Shown here piece by piece: positions 5,688 through 11,831 of a stretch of DNA of 12,562 nt. The position numbers and the translations under genes were made by a program. The notes under the pieces were generated by a model. The model did no database searches. It saw only the letters and a list, made by a program, of their open reading frames with translations, and had not been told where the DNA came from. The first letter of the stretch is position 1; every line of letters begins with the position of its first letter. This DNA is from Rhizobacter sp. (GTDB lineage Bacteria; Pseudomonadota; Gammaproteobacteria; Burkholderiales; Burkholderiaceae_C). Where the stretch lies: the NCBI GenBank assembly GCA_014380155.1, contig JACMKJ010000546.1:1-12562 (forward strand), given 5' to 3'.

Positions 5688-5996
5688 TCAGAGCAATTGG
5701 CCGTCTGCGCCAAGGGCTTGATCGAGCCTCTGGATGAGTGCGTCGATGTCCACTTCGCTGCTGCCACCTGGGGTGGGCGGCTTGGCCAACGGCCGCTCGG
5801 CCAATGCGTAGGCCAGGTTCAGGGCGGCAAGCACGGCGATGCGTTCGCGCGCCTTGACGCGGCCCCCGTCGCGGATGGCACTCATTTCGCGGTCGACGCT
5901 GCTCACTGCTTCGAGCAGCGAAACCTCGCCCCCCTCGGGGCAGCCGAGGATGTAGCTCTGCCCCATGATGGTCACTTCCATCTGCTTCATGGTCAT
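5688..5996 (-). CDS. zapA: Cell division protein ZapA
   Basis: A cytoplasmic protein of 102 residues that binds FtsZ and stabilises Z-ring filaments. The N-terminal part MKQMEVTIMGQSYILGCPEG is the typical beta-strand head of betaproteobacterial ZapA, followed by a helical domain (VSLLEAVSSVDREMSAIRD, then RIAVLAALNLAYAL) that forms the dimer/tetramer coiled coil. The C-terminus (about 80-102) is a short helix. The ATG at 5996 overlaps the stop of the upstream gene as ATGA, and GGAG lies about ten bases ahead; the ATG at 5990 is an alternative start. zapA forms an operon with the ZapB-like gene and is followed by the 6S RNA gene. Confidence 0.93.
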   Translation of the reverse strand: MTMKQMEVTIMGQSYILGCPEGGEVSLLEAVSSVDREMSAIRDGGRVKARERIAVLAALNLAYALAERPLAKPPTPGGSSEVDIDALIQRLDQALGADGQLL

Positions 5997-6220
5997 GGGG
6001 TGTCTTCTCCGGTGCGGCTGCCCACGGGTGCGTCGACGGGCAGGCGTTCAAGCAGCGCGTCGATGCGGCTGCGTGCGGCGTTCAGGCGCGAGCGCAGGTT
6101 GTCGCGCTCGTGGGTCAATGCGGCGAGTTGCTGCTCCAGCAATTCGTTGGTGCGCTTGAGTTCTTCATGCCGAAGCAGCAAGCGCTCCACGCGATCCGCG
6201 AGTTCTTGGGTCTTCGACAT
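5993..6220 (-). CDS. Small coiled-coil protein, ZapB-like (TIGR02449-type)
   Basis: A 75-residue protein that is almost entirely a coiled coil: heptad-like leucines run from LADRVERLLLRHEELKRTNE through LLEQQLAALTHERDNLRSRL to ARSRIDALLERLP, followed by a short polar tail. It is the usual partner upstream of zapA in betaproteobacteria, where it is annotated as ZapB-like or as a TIGR02449-family protein; a cell-division role is inferred from this position. The ATG at 6220 has AGGG four bases upstream and lies shortly after a -10 box at 6248-6253. The open frame continues upstream to 6577, but that part is antisense to the cobalamin riboswitch and unlike any protein I know, so I do not include it. 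The stop overlaps the zapA start by four bases. Confidence 0.87.
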   Translation of the reverse strand: MSKTQELADRVERLLLRHEELKRTNELLEQQLAALTHERDNLRSRLNAARSRIDALLERLPVDAPVGSRTGEDTP

Positions 6221-6247
6221 GGCGCCCTGGGGGGTTGCGAGTGGTTC

Positions 6248-6253
6248 ATTGTA
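6248..6253 (-). promoter_or_regulatory. -10 box of the zapB-like/zapA operon
   Basis: TACAAT on the minus strand (five of six consensus) would start transcription near 6241, about 20 bases before the ZapB-like start codon. Its -35 region falls on the -10 box of the divergent cobalamin operon at 6274-6279, where TTGTAA (minus strand) is a -35-like hexamer, although with a long 19-base spacer. Confidence 0.5.
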
Positions 6254-6273
6254 GGGTCGCGTACGGGGCTGCT

Positions 6274-6279
6274 TACAAT
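6274..6279 (+). promoter_or_regulatory. -10 box of the cobalamin operon
   Basis: TACAAT on the plus strand ends six bases before the first base of the riboswitch P1 stem at 6286, so transcription should start at about 6286 and the aptamer would form the very 5' end of the mRNA. The -35-like TTGTAG (6249-6254) is 19 bases away and overlaps the divergent -10 box. Confidence 0.5.
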
Positions 6280-6285
6280 CCCGAG

Positions 6286-6494
6286 TGTTGGTGCCCGTGC
6301 CGGTTTTCACATCGGCACAGTTAAACGGGAAGCAGAGGTCGTTCAACCCATCGGTTGAAAACCCACCTGCGCTGCCCCCGCAACGGTAAGCAGACGAGAG
6401 CCCAAGGCTCTCACTCATGTGCATACACCACTGGTGCCAAGCGGCGCTGGGAAGGTTCGCATGGGATGTCTGCCAGCCCGGATACCGGCCAACA
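6286..6494 (+). ncRNA. Cobalamin (AdoCbl-type) riboswitch aptamer
   Basis: This 5' leader element binds a cobalamin coenzyme and lowers expression of the operon when B12 is plentiful. P1 is formed by TGTTGG (6286-6291) and CCAACA (6489-6494). A hairpin GTGCCG/CGGCAC follows, then the family's conserved segments in order: GTTAAACGGGAAGCAG, CTGCGCTGCCCCCGCAACGG followed by TAAGCAGA (the B12 box), CACTGG and GGGAAGG, and finally GCCAGCCCGGATACCGGCC. All hallmark blocks of the family are present, so the call is secure. The distance to btuB (start 6577) leaves an 82-base expression platform. Confidence 0.96.
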
Positions 6495-6500
6495 GGGGGA

Positions 6501-6554
6501 GTGCGGTTCGCCGCACGCCATGAGGTGCGCACCGGCGGGGAAGCCGGCGCGCAC
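6501..6554 (+). promoter_or_regulatory. Riboswitch expression platform: two strong hairpins
   Basis: Hairpin A is GTGCGG-TTCG-CCGCAC (6501-6516), a perfect six-base-pair stem capped by a UUCG tetraloop. Hairpin B (6525-6554) has GTGCGC/GCGCAC outside and CCGGC/GCCGG inside, with one A/C mismatch and a GGGGAA loop. GTGCGG and GTGCGC are alike, so alternative pairings between the hairpins are possible. No T-run follows, so control of translation, or Rho-dependent termination, is more likely than intrinsic termination. The region ends 22 bases before the btuB start codon. Confidence 0.55.
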
Positions 6555-6576
6555 GACACTGTTCCGTGAGCATTCA

Positions 6577-8526
6577 ATGACTACTCTCTCTGCTGGGCGC
6601 ACGCCAATTGCCGTGTTCGCCTTTTCCGTTCTTGCGTCCGCCTGTGGCGCCGTGGCCGCTCAAACTGTTCCTGTCTCGACCATGTTGCCACCGGTTCTGG
6701 TGACGGCCACACGTTTTGCCAAAGATGCCAACAGCCTGCCATTTGGCGTGAGTGTGATCACCGCCGAGGAGATGCGCGACGCGGGCGTCTCCACCGTCAA
6801 CGAGGCTTTGATGAAGTTGCTGGGCATTCCTGGCAAGCTCGACTTTTATGGCGGAGGCGACTATGGCGTCGACTTGCGAGGCTTCGGCAGCACCGCCGGC
6901 AGCAACCAGGTCGTCATCGTCGACGGTGTGCGCGTCAGCGAGGCCGACCTCGGCGGCACGCGCCTGGCGGGCATTTCGATTGATTCGATCGACCGCATCG
7001 AGGTTATCCGCGGCAGCGCGGCGGTTCTCTACGGCGAAGGCGCAACCGGCGGGGCCATCGTCATCACCACCAAGGCGGCCAGTGGCAAGGCCGTCAGCGG
7101 TGCCCAGGCGTACGCGGCGCTTGGCAGCCAGTCGCTGGCCGAGGCGCGTGCAGGCGGCACCATCGTCAACGGCGGTTTTTCGCTCGACGTGGCAGGCAAC
7201 CGGCGCACGACCGACGGGCACCGTGAGAACTTCCGTTCATCGATCGAAGGGCTTGCGCTGACGGCCCAATGGCGCAACGACTGGCTGCGCGTGGGCGGCC
7301 AGCACACGCAAGACGAGCTGCACACCGGGCTGCCGGGTGCCTTGACGACGGCCCAATACGAGGCCAACCCGCGGCAGACGAATCGCCCCAATGACCGGGG
7401 TGACATCGACAACCACCGCAACAACCTGTTTGCCGAAGCCACACTCGGCGACTGGCAAATCGCCGTCGACGCCGGCCAGCGCGACAAGACGCTGCTGAGC
7501 CTGAGCTCGTTTGCGTACGACTACGACATTGATGCCCGCAACCGCTCGGCGCGTGTGAAGCACAGCACCACCTTTGGCGGCTATGCCAACACAGTGGTCG
7601 CAGGCGTTGACCACAACGAGTGGAACCGTGTCGTGCGCGGCGCTTTCGGTTCGACCAGCGAGCAGAAGAACAAGGCGGTCTATCTGCAAGAGGATTTCAA
7701 GCTGCCCGTCGGAATGCGCCTGAGCGCGGGCGTGCGCAAGGAGCGCGTCACCAAGACCGACACCTCGGTGACGACCGGGGTCGATGAGTCCTTCACCGCG
7801 TGGAATGTCGGCGTGGTGCAACCGCTGGGGGACAGTGCCTCGGTCTTTGCACATCTAGGGCGCAGCTTTCGTTTCCCCAACGTCGACGAGATCGGTTTCG
7901 CACAGCCTGGCGGCTTGCGCGTTCAGACCTCGCGCGACCTCGACCTGGGTGGTCGCTGGGCGTATGACGACAACGGCCGCGCCGAGCTTCGCCTCTATCG
8001 CAACGCCTTGCGCGACGAAATCGGCTACGACCCTGCAGGCAACGGACCTTTCGGCCCCTTCGGCGCCAACATCAACTTTGATGGCGCCACACTGCGGCAA
8101 GGTATCGAGCTTGAACTGGCTCACCGACTCAACCGCGCTGTTCAACTGCGCCTGAATGCCACGGCTCGCCAGGCCAGGTTCACCGGCGGCACCTACGACG
8201 GCAACGACATTGCGCTGGTGCCCAAGCGCACCGTGTCTTTCGGGGCCGACTGGAAGGTCGGCGGGGGCCACCAACTCAACGGGCTTGTGAACATGGTGTC
8301 GTCGCAGTCGCCTGACTTTGCCAACCGCTGCAGCATGCCGTCCTACACGACCGCCGATGCACGTTATGCCTACCGCCAAGGTGATGTGCAGCTGTCGCTG
8401 GGTGTCGCCAACCTCACCGACAAAAAGTACTACACCCAGGCCTTCAGATGTGTGGGTGGCACCACCAGCTCCATCTACCCCGAGGCGGGTCGTAGCGTCG
8501 TGGCTTCGCTGCGCGTGGGCTTCTGA
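6577..8526 (+). CDS. btuB: TonB-dependent outer-membrane cobalamin receptor BtuB
   Basis: An outer-membrane receptor of 649 residues that takes up corrinoids using TonB energy. A signal peptide (about 1-28) has Arg8, a hydrophobic core IAVFAFSVLASACGA and a cleavage region AVAAQ. The TonB-box-like PPVLVTATR (38-46) leads into a plug domain with GVDLRGFG, VVIVDGVRV, IDRIEVIRGSAAVLYGEGAT and GGAIVITTK. The rest is a beta barrel with aromatic-rich strands, ending in the outer-membrane C-terminal Phe (SVVASLRVGF); VANLTDKKYYTQAF lies near the end. The length is near that of Escherichia coli BtuB. The ATG at 6577 is the first start giving a complete signal peptide; the Shine-Dalgarno is weak (GTGAG six bases upstream). 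Siderophore receptors share this fold, but the B12 riboswitch and the cobU-btuFCD neighbours settle the substrate class. Confidence 0.93.
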   Translation: MTTLSAGRTPIAVFAFSVLASACGAVAAQTVPVSTMLPPVLVTATRFAKDANSLPFGVSVITAEEMRDAGVSTVNEALMKLLGIPGKLDFYGGGDYGVDLRGFGSTAGSNQVVIVDGVRVSEADLGGTRLAGISIDSIDRIEVIRGSAAVLYGEGATGGAIVITTKAASGKAVSGAQAYAALGSQSLAEARAGGTIVNGGFSLDVAGNRRTTDGHRENFRSSIEGLALTAQWRNDWLRVGGQHTQDELHTGLPGALTTAQYEANPRQTNRPNDRGDIDNHRNNLFAEATLGDWQIAVDAGQRDKTLLSLSSFAYDYDIDARNRSARVKHSTTFGGYANTVVAGVDHNEWNRVVRGAFGSTSEQKNKAVYLQEDFKLPVGMRLSAGVRKERVTKTDTSVTTGVDESFTAWNVGVVQPLGDSASVFAHLGRSFRFPNVDEIGFAQPGGLRVQTSRDLDLGGRWAYDDNGRAELRLYRNALRDEIGYDPAGNGPFGPFGANINFDGATLRQGIELELAHRLNRAVQLRLNATARQARFTGGTYDGNDIALVPKRTVSFGADWKVGGGHQLNGLVNMVSSQSPDFANRCSMPSYTTADARYAYRQGDVQLSLGVANLTDKKYYTQAFRCVGGTTSSIYPEAGRSVVASLRVGF

Positions 8527-8556
8527 GATGAAGCCCCCACGCTCACTTTGTTCGCT

Positions 8557-8606
8557 GCCCCCCGAGGGGGCGCTCAGTACCTTCGGAACGGCCGGGCGGT
8601 ACTGAG
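8557..8606. repeat. Palindromic two-hairpin repeat, copy 2 (between btuB and cobU)
   Basis: Two inverted repeats in tandem. The first has arms GCCCCC (8557-8562) and GGGGGC (8566-8571) around CGA. The second has perfect nine-base arms CTCAGTACC (8573-8581) and GGTACTGAG (8598-8606) around a 16-base loop containing CGGCCGGGC. The shared core, with the same order and spacing as at 5393-5436, marks it as the same element family. Its last base is directly followed by the cobU start codon. An AT-richer stretch, GCTCACTTTGTTCGCT (8541-8556), precedes it. Confidence 0.75.
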
Positions 8607-9170
8607 ATGGCGGGCGGCGAGCTGATCCTCGGTGGCCAACGCAGCGGCAAGTCGCGTTGCGCCGAGCAGCGCGCCGCCGCGTGGCTCCAGCAGACGGGCC
8701 ACACCGCTGTGCTGGTGGCCACGGCCATGGCCCATGACGATGAGATGAGCGAGCGCATCTCTCGCCACCGCGCCGACCGGGCCGAACGGGTGCCCGGCTT
8801 GCACACCGAAGAAGTGCCGTTCGACCTGCCCGAGGCCGTGGCCCGATCAAGTGCTCCCTCGCACCTGATCGTGGTCGACTGCCTCACCTTGTGGCTGACC
8901 AACCTGCTGATGCCCATGCACGACCGACCGATCACCGACGTGTCTTGGCTAGCACGTTGCGCCCGCTTGTGCGAAGCCATCGACGCAGCCCGCGGCCCGG
9001 TGGTGCTGGTGTCGAACGAGATCGGCCTCGGTATATCGCCCCTGTCGGCCGAAGCGCGCCGCTTCGTCGACGAACTCGGCCGCCTGCACCAGGCCGTGGC
9101 AGCGCGCTGCGAGCGTGTCACTTGGATGGTCGCGGGCATCGAAATGCCGGTGAAGCGAGGCCCCGCATGA
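8607..9170 (+). CDS. cobU: Bifunctional adenosylcobinamide kinase / adenosylcobinamide-phosphate guanylyltransferase
   Basis: A cytoplasmic enzyme of 187 residues that phosphorylates adenosylcobinamide and then transfers GMP to it, giving AdoCbi-GDP for attachment of the lower ligand. The P-loop GGQRSGKS is at 9-16. His54 in RISRHRADR is the likely GMP-carrying histidine. DCLTLWLTNLL and VSNEIGLGISP are family signatures, and the length is that of CobU/CobP. ATG 8607 is the only usable start: no in-frame ATG, GTG or TTG precedes it back through the repeat, and the P-loop sits at the very N-terminus as in the family. It lacks a normal ribosome binding site, since the bases in front form a stem of the palindromic repeat. 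The stop overlaps the btuF start as ATGA. Confidence 0.95.
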   Translation: MAGGELILGGQRSGKSRCAEQRAAAWLQQTGHTAVLVATAMAHDDEMSERISRHRADRAERVPGLHTEEVPFDLPEAVARSSAPSHLIVVDCLTLWLTNLLMPMHDRPITDVSWLARCARLCEAIDAARGPVVLVSNEIGLGISPLSAEARRFVDELGRLHQAVAARCERVTWMVAGIEMPVKRGPA

Positions 9171-10039
9171 ACCACCGCCACCGGGTGTGGGCCTTGCTCT
9201 TGTTGTGCTTGCCCTTGCACGCCTGGGCCGAGATCCGCCTGCGCGACGACCGTGGCGCCATGCTGGTGTTCGCCAGCAGCCCGAAGCGCATCGTGACGCT
9301 GCTGCCCTCGCTCACCGAGAGCATCTGCGCCCTCGGCGCGTGTGATCGCCTGGTGGGAACTGATCGTTTTTCCAACGCGCCCAAGCGGGTGCAGTCCTTG
9401 CCCAAGCTGGGCGGGCTCGAAGACGCGCAGGTGGAACGCATCGTGTCGCTCAAGCCCGATGTGGTGCTGGCCGCGCAGTCGGCGAGGGTGATCGACCGGC
9501 TCGAATCATTGGGTGTGAAAGTGCTGGTGATCGAATCGAAAACGCACGCCGACGTGAAACGCAGCCTTCAGCTGCTGGGCCAGCTGCTTGAGGCGCCCGC
9601 CGCCGCCGATGCGGTGTGGGCAGGCATCGAAACCGCCCTGGCCGACGCCGCCGTGCGCACGCCGCAAGCCCTGCGAGGCCAGCGTGTTTACTTTGAAGTC
9701 GACGCCACACCCTATGCGGCCGGCGCCACCTCGTTCATTGGCGAAACGCTGACCCGGCTCGGCCTGCGCAACGCCATCCCACCGGAGCTGGGGCCCTTTC
9801 CGCGGCTCAACCCCGAGTTCGTGGTCAAGGCGCAGCCCGACATGGTCATCGCGGCCCGCCGCAATCTCGACGACATGCCCAAGCGGCCCGGCTGGAGCTC
9901 GCTCACCGCGTTGCAGCGTGGCCGCAGCTGCGGTTTCGATCTGGAGGATTACGAGTTGCTGATCCGACCCGGCCCGCGCATGGGCGAGGCGGCGCAGCTG
10001 CTGGCAACGTGCCTGGCCCGCGTGGTGGAGAAGCGCTGA
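9167..10039 (+). CDS. btuF: Periplasmic cobalamin-binding protein BtuF
   Basis: The periplasmic solute-binding protein of the B12 ABC importer, which hands cobalamin to BtuC. It has 290 residues. A signal peptide (1-21, WALLLLCLPLHAWA) precedes EIRLRDD, so the mature protein is soluble rather than a lipoprotein (no lipobox cysteine). The class III binding-protein landmarks are KRIVTLLPSLTESICALG, DRLVGTDRF, LGGLEDAQVERIVSLKPDVVLAAQS in the first lobe, then the long linking helix (ADVKRSLQLLGQLLEA), then YAAGATSFIGETLTRLGL and FVVKAQPDMVIAA in the second lobe. Close relatives bind haem or ferric siderophores; the operon and riboswitch favour cobalamin. The ATG at 9167 overlaps the cobU stop, and the stop overlaps the btuC start by one base, so translational coupling is likely. 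Confidence 0.92.
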   Translation: MNHRHRVWALLLLCLPLHAWAEIRLRDDRGAMLVFASSPKRIVTLLPSLTESICALGACDRLVGTDRFSNAPKRVQSLPKLGGLEDAQVERIVSLKPDVVLAAQSARVIDRLESLGVKVLVIESKTHADVKRSLQLLGQLLEAPAAADAVWAGIETALADAAVRTPQALRGQRVYFEVDATPYAAGATSFIGETLTRLGLRNAIPPELGPFPRLNPEFVVKAQPDMVIAARRNLDDMPKRPGWSSLTALQRGRSCGFDLEDYELLIRPGPRMGEAAQLLATCLARVVEKR

Positions 10040-11058
10040 TGTCGGAAGCCGAACGCGCCAGCCGGCAGCGTCTTGCGCTCGCGTTGGGCGCGCTCAGCCT
10101 GCTGTTGATGCTGGCGGGGCTGGCCGCTGGCAGCGAAGGCTGGTCGTTGCCACAAACCTGGGCCTTGCTCAATGGCCCGGATGGTTCGCTCGTGGTCTGG
10201 GAGATTCGTGCCCCGCGCACCGTGGGCGCCTGGATGACGGGCGCCTTGCTCGGACTGGCCGGCGCCGTGGCACAAGGCCTGTTTCGCAACCCGCTGGCCG
10301 ACCCTTACCTGCTCGGCTCGGCCTCGGGTGCGGTGCTCGGCGTGGTGGTGGTGCTGGCGGCGGGCACGCTGGTCGGGCATGGCATCAGCCTGGCCACGGC
10401 CGATGTCATTGCGCGCATCGGGCTGGTCGGTGCTTCGTTTGCAGGCGCGCTGCTGGGTGTCGGCCTCACCTTGAGCCTGGCGCGCGGTGCCCACGAGACC
10501 ACGCGCCTGCTGCTGGCTGGTGTGGTGGTGGGCGTGCTGCTCGGCGCCATCAGCGACCTGATCACCAACGTGGCGCCCGAAGCGCTGCTTGGCAAGCAGG
10601 CCTTTCTGCTGGGCTCCACCGGGTTTCTGGGGTGGAGCAACTGCGCGTTGATGGCAGTGGGTCTGGCGATCGCACTGCCGCTCGCCTGGCGCCTGTCGCG
10701 TGCGCTCGACGCGCTCACGCTGGGCGAAGAAAGCGCGGTCAGCCTGGGGCTGGCGCTGGCGCACGTGCGGGTGGCGATGGTGGTCGCGCTCGCGTTGGCG
10801 ACCGGCATGGCGGTGTCGCAAGCGGGGCTGATCGCTTTCGTCGGGCTGGTCTCGCCACACCTGGTGCGCCGTTTTGCGCCTGCGGCGCACGGCTTCACGC
10901 TGGTGGCGAGCACGGCCATGGGCGGGGTGCTGCTGTTGGCGTCGGACGTGTTGGCGCGCAGTGTCCTGGCGCCGCAAGAGCTGCCGGTGGGTGTGCTCAC
11001 GGCCGTGCTGGGCGGCGGCTACCTTCTGTGGCTCTTGCACCGGCGAAAGATCGCATGA
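10039..11058 (+). CDS. btuC: Cobalamin ABC transporter permease BtuC
   Basis: An inner-membrane permease of the FecCD/BtuC family, 339 residues, with about ten hydrophobic segments. The family marker EIRAPRTVGAWMTGALLGLAG begins near residue 55 and is followed by GAVAQGLFRNPLADPYLLGS; the cytoplasmic loop GLIAFVGLVSPHLVRR (263-278) contains the coupling helix that contacts the ATPase. Two permease chains and two BtuD chains would form the transporter. The start at 10039 (TGATG with the btuF stop) has GGAG eight bases upstream; an in-frame ATG at 10009 inside btuF is less likely. The stop overlaps btuD as ATGA. Sequence alone cannot exclude iron-siderophore import, but the setting points to corrinoids. 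Confidence 0.93.
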   Translation: MSEAERASRQRLALALGALSLLLMLAGLAAGSEGWSLPQTWALLNGPDGSLVVWEIRAPRTVGAWMTGALLGLAGAVAQGLFRNPLADPYLLGSASGAVLGVVVVLAAGTLVGHGISLATADVIARIGLVGASFAGALLGVGLTLSLARGAHETTRLLLAGVVVGVLLGAISDLITNVAPEALLGKQAFLLGSTGFLGWSNCALMAVGLAIALPLAWRLSRALDALTLGEESAVSLGLALAHVRVAMVVALALATGMAVSQAGLIAFVGLVSPHLVRRFAPAAHGFTLVASTAMGGVLLLASDVLARSVLAPQELPVGVLTAVLGGGYLLWLLHRRKIA

Positions 11059-11819
11059 CCGCACTCTTGCAAGCACAGCGTGTGTCGGTGTCGCTCGGCG
11101 GCAGGCCGGTGCTGCACGAGGTGTCGTTGACGCTGCAGGCCGGCTGGACGGTTGTCGTCGGGGCCAACGGCGCCGGCAAGTCGACGCTGCTGCGCAGCCT
11201 GGCCGGGCTGCAGGCGTTGCAAGGCGGGCAGGTGATGCTGCGCGGCCGCGCGCTCACGGCATGGCCTCAGCGAGAGCGGGCGCAACAGATCGCCTGGCTG
11301 GCCCAGCAAGGTGGTGCGACGGGTGAGTTGACCGTGCGCGAAGTGGTTCACCTGGGCCGCCTGCCGCACCTTGGTTTGTTCGCAGAGCCTGGCCCTGAGG
11401 ATGAAGCCGCCGTGCAGCAGGCCATGGCGCTCACCGAGTGCGTTGCGTGGGAGCACCGCCGCCTGCACCAGCTTTCGGGCGGTGAACGCCAGCGAGCCTT
11501 GCTGGCATGCGCGCTGGCGGTCAACGCGCCGATCCTGCTGCTCGACGAGCCCACCACCCACCTCGACCCACCTCACCAGGTGGCCTTGGTGCGTCTGTTC
11601 AAACGCATTGCCTGCGATCGCGTCGTGGTCACCGTGTTGCATGATCTGCCGCTGGCGCTGCAGGCCGATCACCTGGTCGTCATGCAGGCGGGGCGTGTGG
11701 TGGCCGAAGGCCGCAGCGACGACCCCGCCGTGCATGCGGCCCTGGAGTCGGTGTTTGACCACGCCGTGCGAATCGAACGTTTCGGCGACCGTTTGGTGGC
11801 CCTGCCCAACCTGGACTGA
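11055..11819 (+). CDS. btuD: Cobalamin ABC transporter ATP-binding protein BtuD
   Basis: A cytoplasmic ATPase of the B12 importer, 254 residues. All ABC motifs are intact: Walker A GANGAGKST (36-44), Q-loop with Gln84 or Gln85, signature LSGGERQ (140-146), Walker B ILLLDE (160-165) with the D-loop HLD, and the H-loop histidine 196 in VTVLHD. The order permease then ATPase, with ATGA overlap, indicates coupled translation with btuC. The start at 11055 is chosen since it gives the standard N-terminus (LLQAQRVSVSLGGRPVLHEV); the open frame continues upstream inside btuC, but that part is out of frame with btuC and not domain-like. Twelve bases separate its stop from cbiB. Confidence 0.95.
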   Translation: MTALLQAQRVSVSLGGRPVLHEVSLTLQAGWTVVVGANGAGKSTLLRSLAGLQALQGGQVMLRGRALTAWPQRERAQQIAWLAQQGGATGELTVREVVHLGRLPHLGLFAEPGPEDEAAVQQAMALTECVAWEHRRLHQLSGGERQRALLACALAVNAPILLLDEPTTHLDPPHQVALVRLFKRIACDRVVVTVLHDLPLALQADHLVVMQAGRVVAEGRSDDPAVHAALESVFDHAVRIERFGDRLVALPNLD

Positions 11820-11831
11820 CGACACCCCCTG

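Noticed and set aside
5993..6577. N-terminal extension of the ZapB-like gene to 6577
   Set aside because: The extra 119 codons are antisense to the cobalamin riboswitch and lie upstream of the operon's -10 box.
9949..11076. 375-codon minus-strand open frame across btuC
   Set aside because: Very rich in Gln, Arg and His, with no recognisable domain; it is antisense to a clear permease gene.
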